From Colias croceus (Eukaryota > Arthropoda > Insecta > Lepidoptera > Pieridae), in NCBI RefSeq assembly GCF_905220415.1, contig NC_059539.1, positions 10,974,001 to 11,038,000 of the forward strand: 64,000 nt of DNA. The letters run 5' to 3'. The position numbers and the translations under genes are program-made. Position 1 is the stretch's first letter. Every line of letters begins with the position of its first letter. Positions 63,081-64,000 of this stretch are shown piece after piece. The notes below the pieces were generated by a model. The model was not told the origin of the DNA. It searched no databases and was given only the letters and a program-made list of their open reading frames with translations.

Positions 63081-63328
63081 TCCATATACTAATTATATAT
63101 TACACCTAAATGCGAAAGTAACTCTGTCTGTCTGTCTGTTACTCAATCACGCCTTAACTACTGAACCAATTTGCATGAAAATTGGTATAGAGACATTTTG
63201 ATAACCGAGAAAGGACATAGGCTACTTTTTATCCCGGGAAAATGACGCAATCCCGGAAATCCCACGGGAACGGGAACTATGCGGGTTTTTCTTTGACTGC
63301 GCGGGCGAAGCCGCGGGTGGAAAGCTAG
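63081..63328 (+). mobile_element. Helitron-like element, family A
   Basis: Starts TCCATATACTAATTATATAT, has a CTGTCTG run and CCCACGGGAACGGGAAC, and ends GCGGGTGGAAAGCTAG before T. A few extra bases sit near the 5' end. Confidence 0.78.
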
Positions 63329-63958
63329 TAAAATATAATTTAGTTCTTTCTTATTCACTCTTTGTGATCTCCTTTATCCAATCTTACGCTGCAGCTGTCA
63401 ATATCTATTTCGACTAAAATTAACGCTATAGGTATCTTCATCTATTAACATATTTCTATATCTATGTATCTAACTGATTGGTTTTTCAACAATAAAAATC
63501 ATAGGAAACTTTTCCTTTGTACGATAATTATTAATTAATAATTAGACCATATAATTTATTAGTATATCCCAACATAGTTTGAAACAAAGCCCTGTTTTGG
63601 CAAATATCAATGAGCCAATATTTGAATAGGTCTATTTATATCCATATTTATTCATAATCAAAACTTTTAGTTGTAAATTCCTAATAACAGAGGTTTTACA
63701 ATTTCTGTTCAAAGCACTTTAATAAAATATTATTAGAACTGCCATCCGTAGTAAACCTTTAATAAAATTACAAAACTTCGTCTTTACTTGCCCAAGGACT
63801 GATTAATGTTAATCTTGTTAAGTCTTACAAAGAAAACAGAACAATAAATTAATTAAAGTAAGTATTTAGTTTATAGAACTTAATTAGAAACATTGAGTTT
63901 AACCAATTAGGGACAAACCAATCATTACTAACCTTAATTACAGTTTAAATGAAGTCTG

Positions 63959-64000
63959 GATATTATAAACGCGAAAGAATTTTGAGGATTGATTGATGGA
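63959..64000 (+). mobile_element. Helitron-like family A, cut by the window edge
   Basis: GATATTATAAACGCGAAAG and TTTTGAGGATTGATTGATGG match the first bases of family A copies such as 26548. The element continues beyond the window. Confidence 0.55.

Larger units (their letters stand above)
52665..64000 (-). other. Upstream intron or flank of the Sidestep-like gene
   Basis: No further Ig exon or signal-peptide exon is recognised in 11.3 kb. It holds a MITE (56093-56284), a LINE tail (57274-57610) and Helitron-like elements at 58190, 59709, 60500, 63081 and 63959. Stretches 52665-56090, 56287-57267, 58380-59708 and 60706-63080 show only AT-rich sequence, a 21-bp AT duplication near 53272-53312, a TA microsatellite at 60417-60433 and short frames with no family signal. 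Confidence 0.55.

Overview
The window looks like a piece of an insect nuclear genome, most likely a moth or butterfly. The evidence is AT-rich DNA, long introns, spliceosomal exon borders, and many short Helitron-type elements (5' TC, 3' CTAG, GC hairpin) of kinds typical of Lepidoptera. Nothing prokaryotic, organellar or ribosomal was seen.

The only host gene I can support is on the minus strand. Seven exons at 52664-52520, 51813-51683, 31473-31314, 23564-23366, 22680-22577, 22185-22044 and 15997-15843 have consistent splice sites and phases. They join into 345 uninterrupted codons encoding the end of one Ig domain, two further Ig domains and a fibronectin III domain. Order, spacing and signature residues match the Sidestep family of cell-surface receptors (partners of Beat proteins in axon guidance). 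The signal peptide, first Ig domains, transmembrane segment and cytoplasmic tail were not found and probably lie outside both ends. Introns range from 391 bp to about 20.2 kb.

Almost everything else is mobile DNA in introns. Main items: a 2.2-kb near-perfect nested palindrome (3915-6119); a 5'-truncated LINE (11941-15496) whose ORF2 is open but has lost the reverse-transcriptase catalytic segment; a tRNA-like unit with a perfect 12-bp target duplication (3597-3746); two short 3' ends of another LINE family; three MITE families with visible inverted repeats; about 21 Helitron-like elements in at least four families, several tandem and two mosaic; and two roughly 157-bp tandem duplications.

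Layout: 1-15842, intron after the last visible exon, with palindrome and LINE; 15843-23564, exon cluster for the last Ig and FN3 domains; 23565-51682, two long introns with most Helitrons around a single Ig exon at 31.4 kb; 51683-52664, two Ig exons; 52665-64000, upstream intron or flank with MITE, LINE and Helitron fragments.
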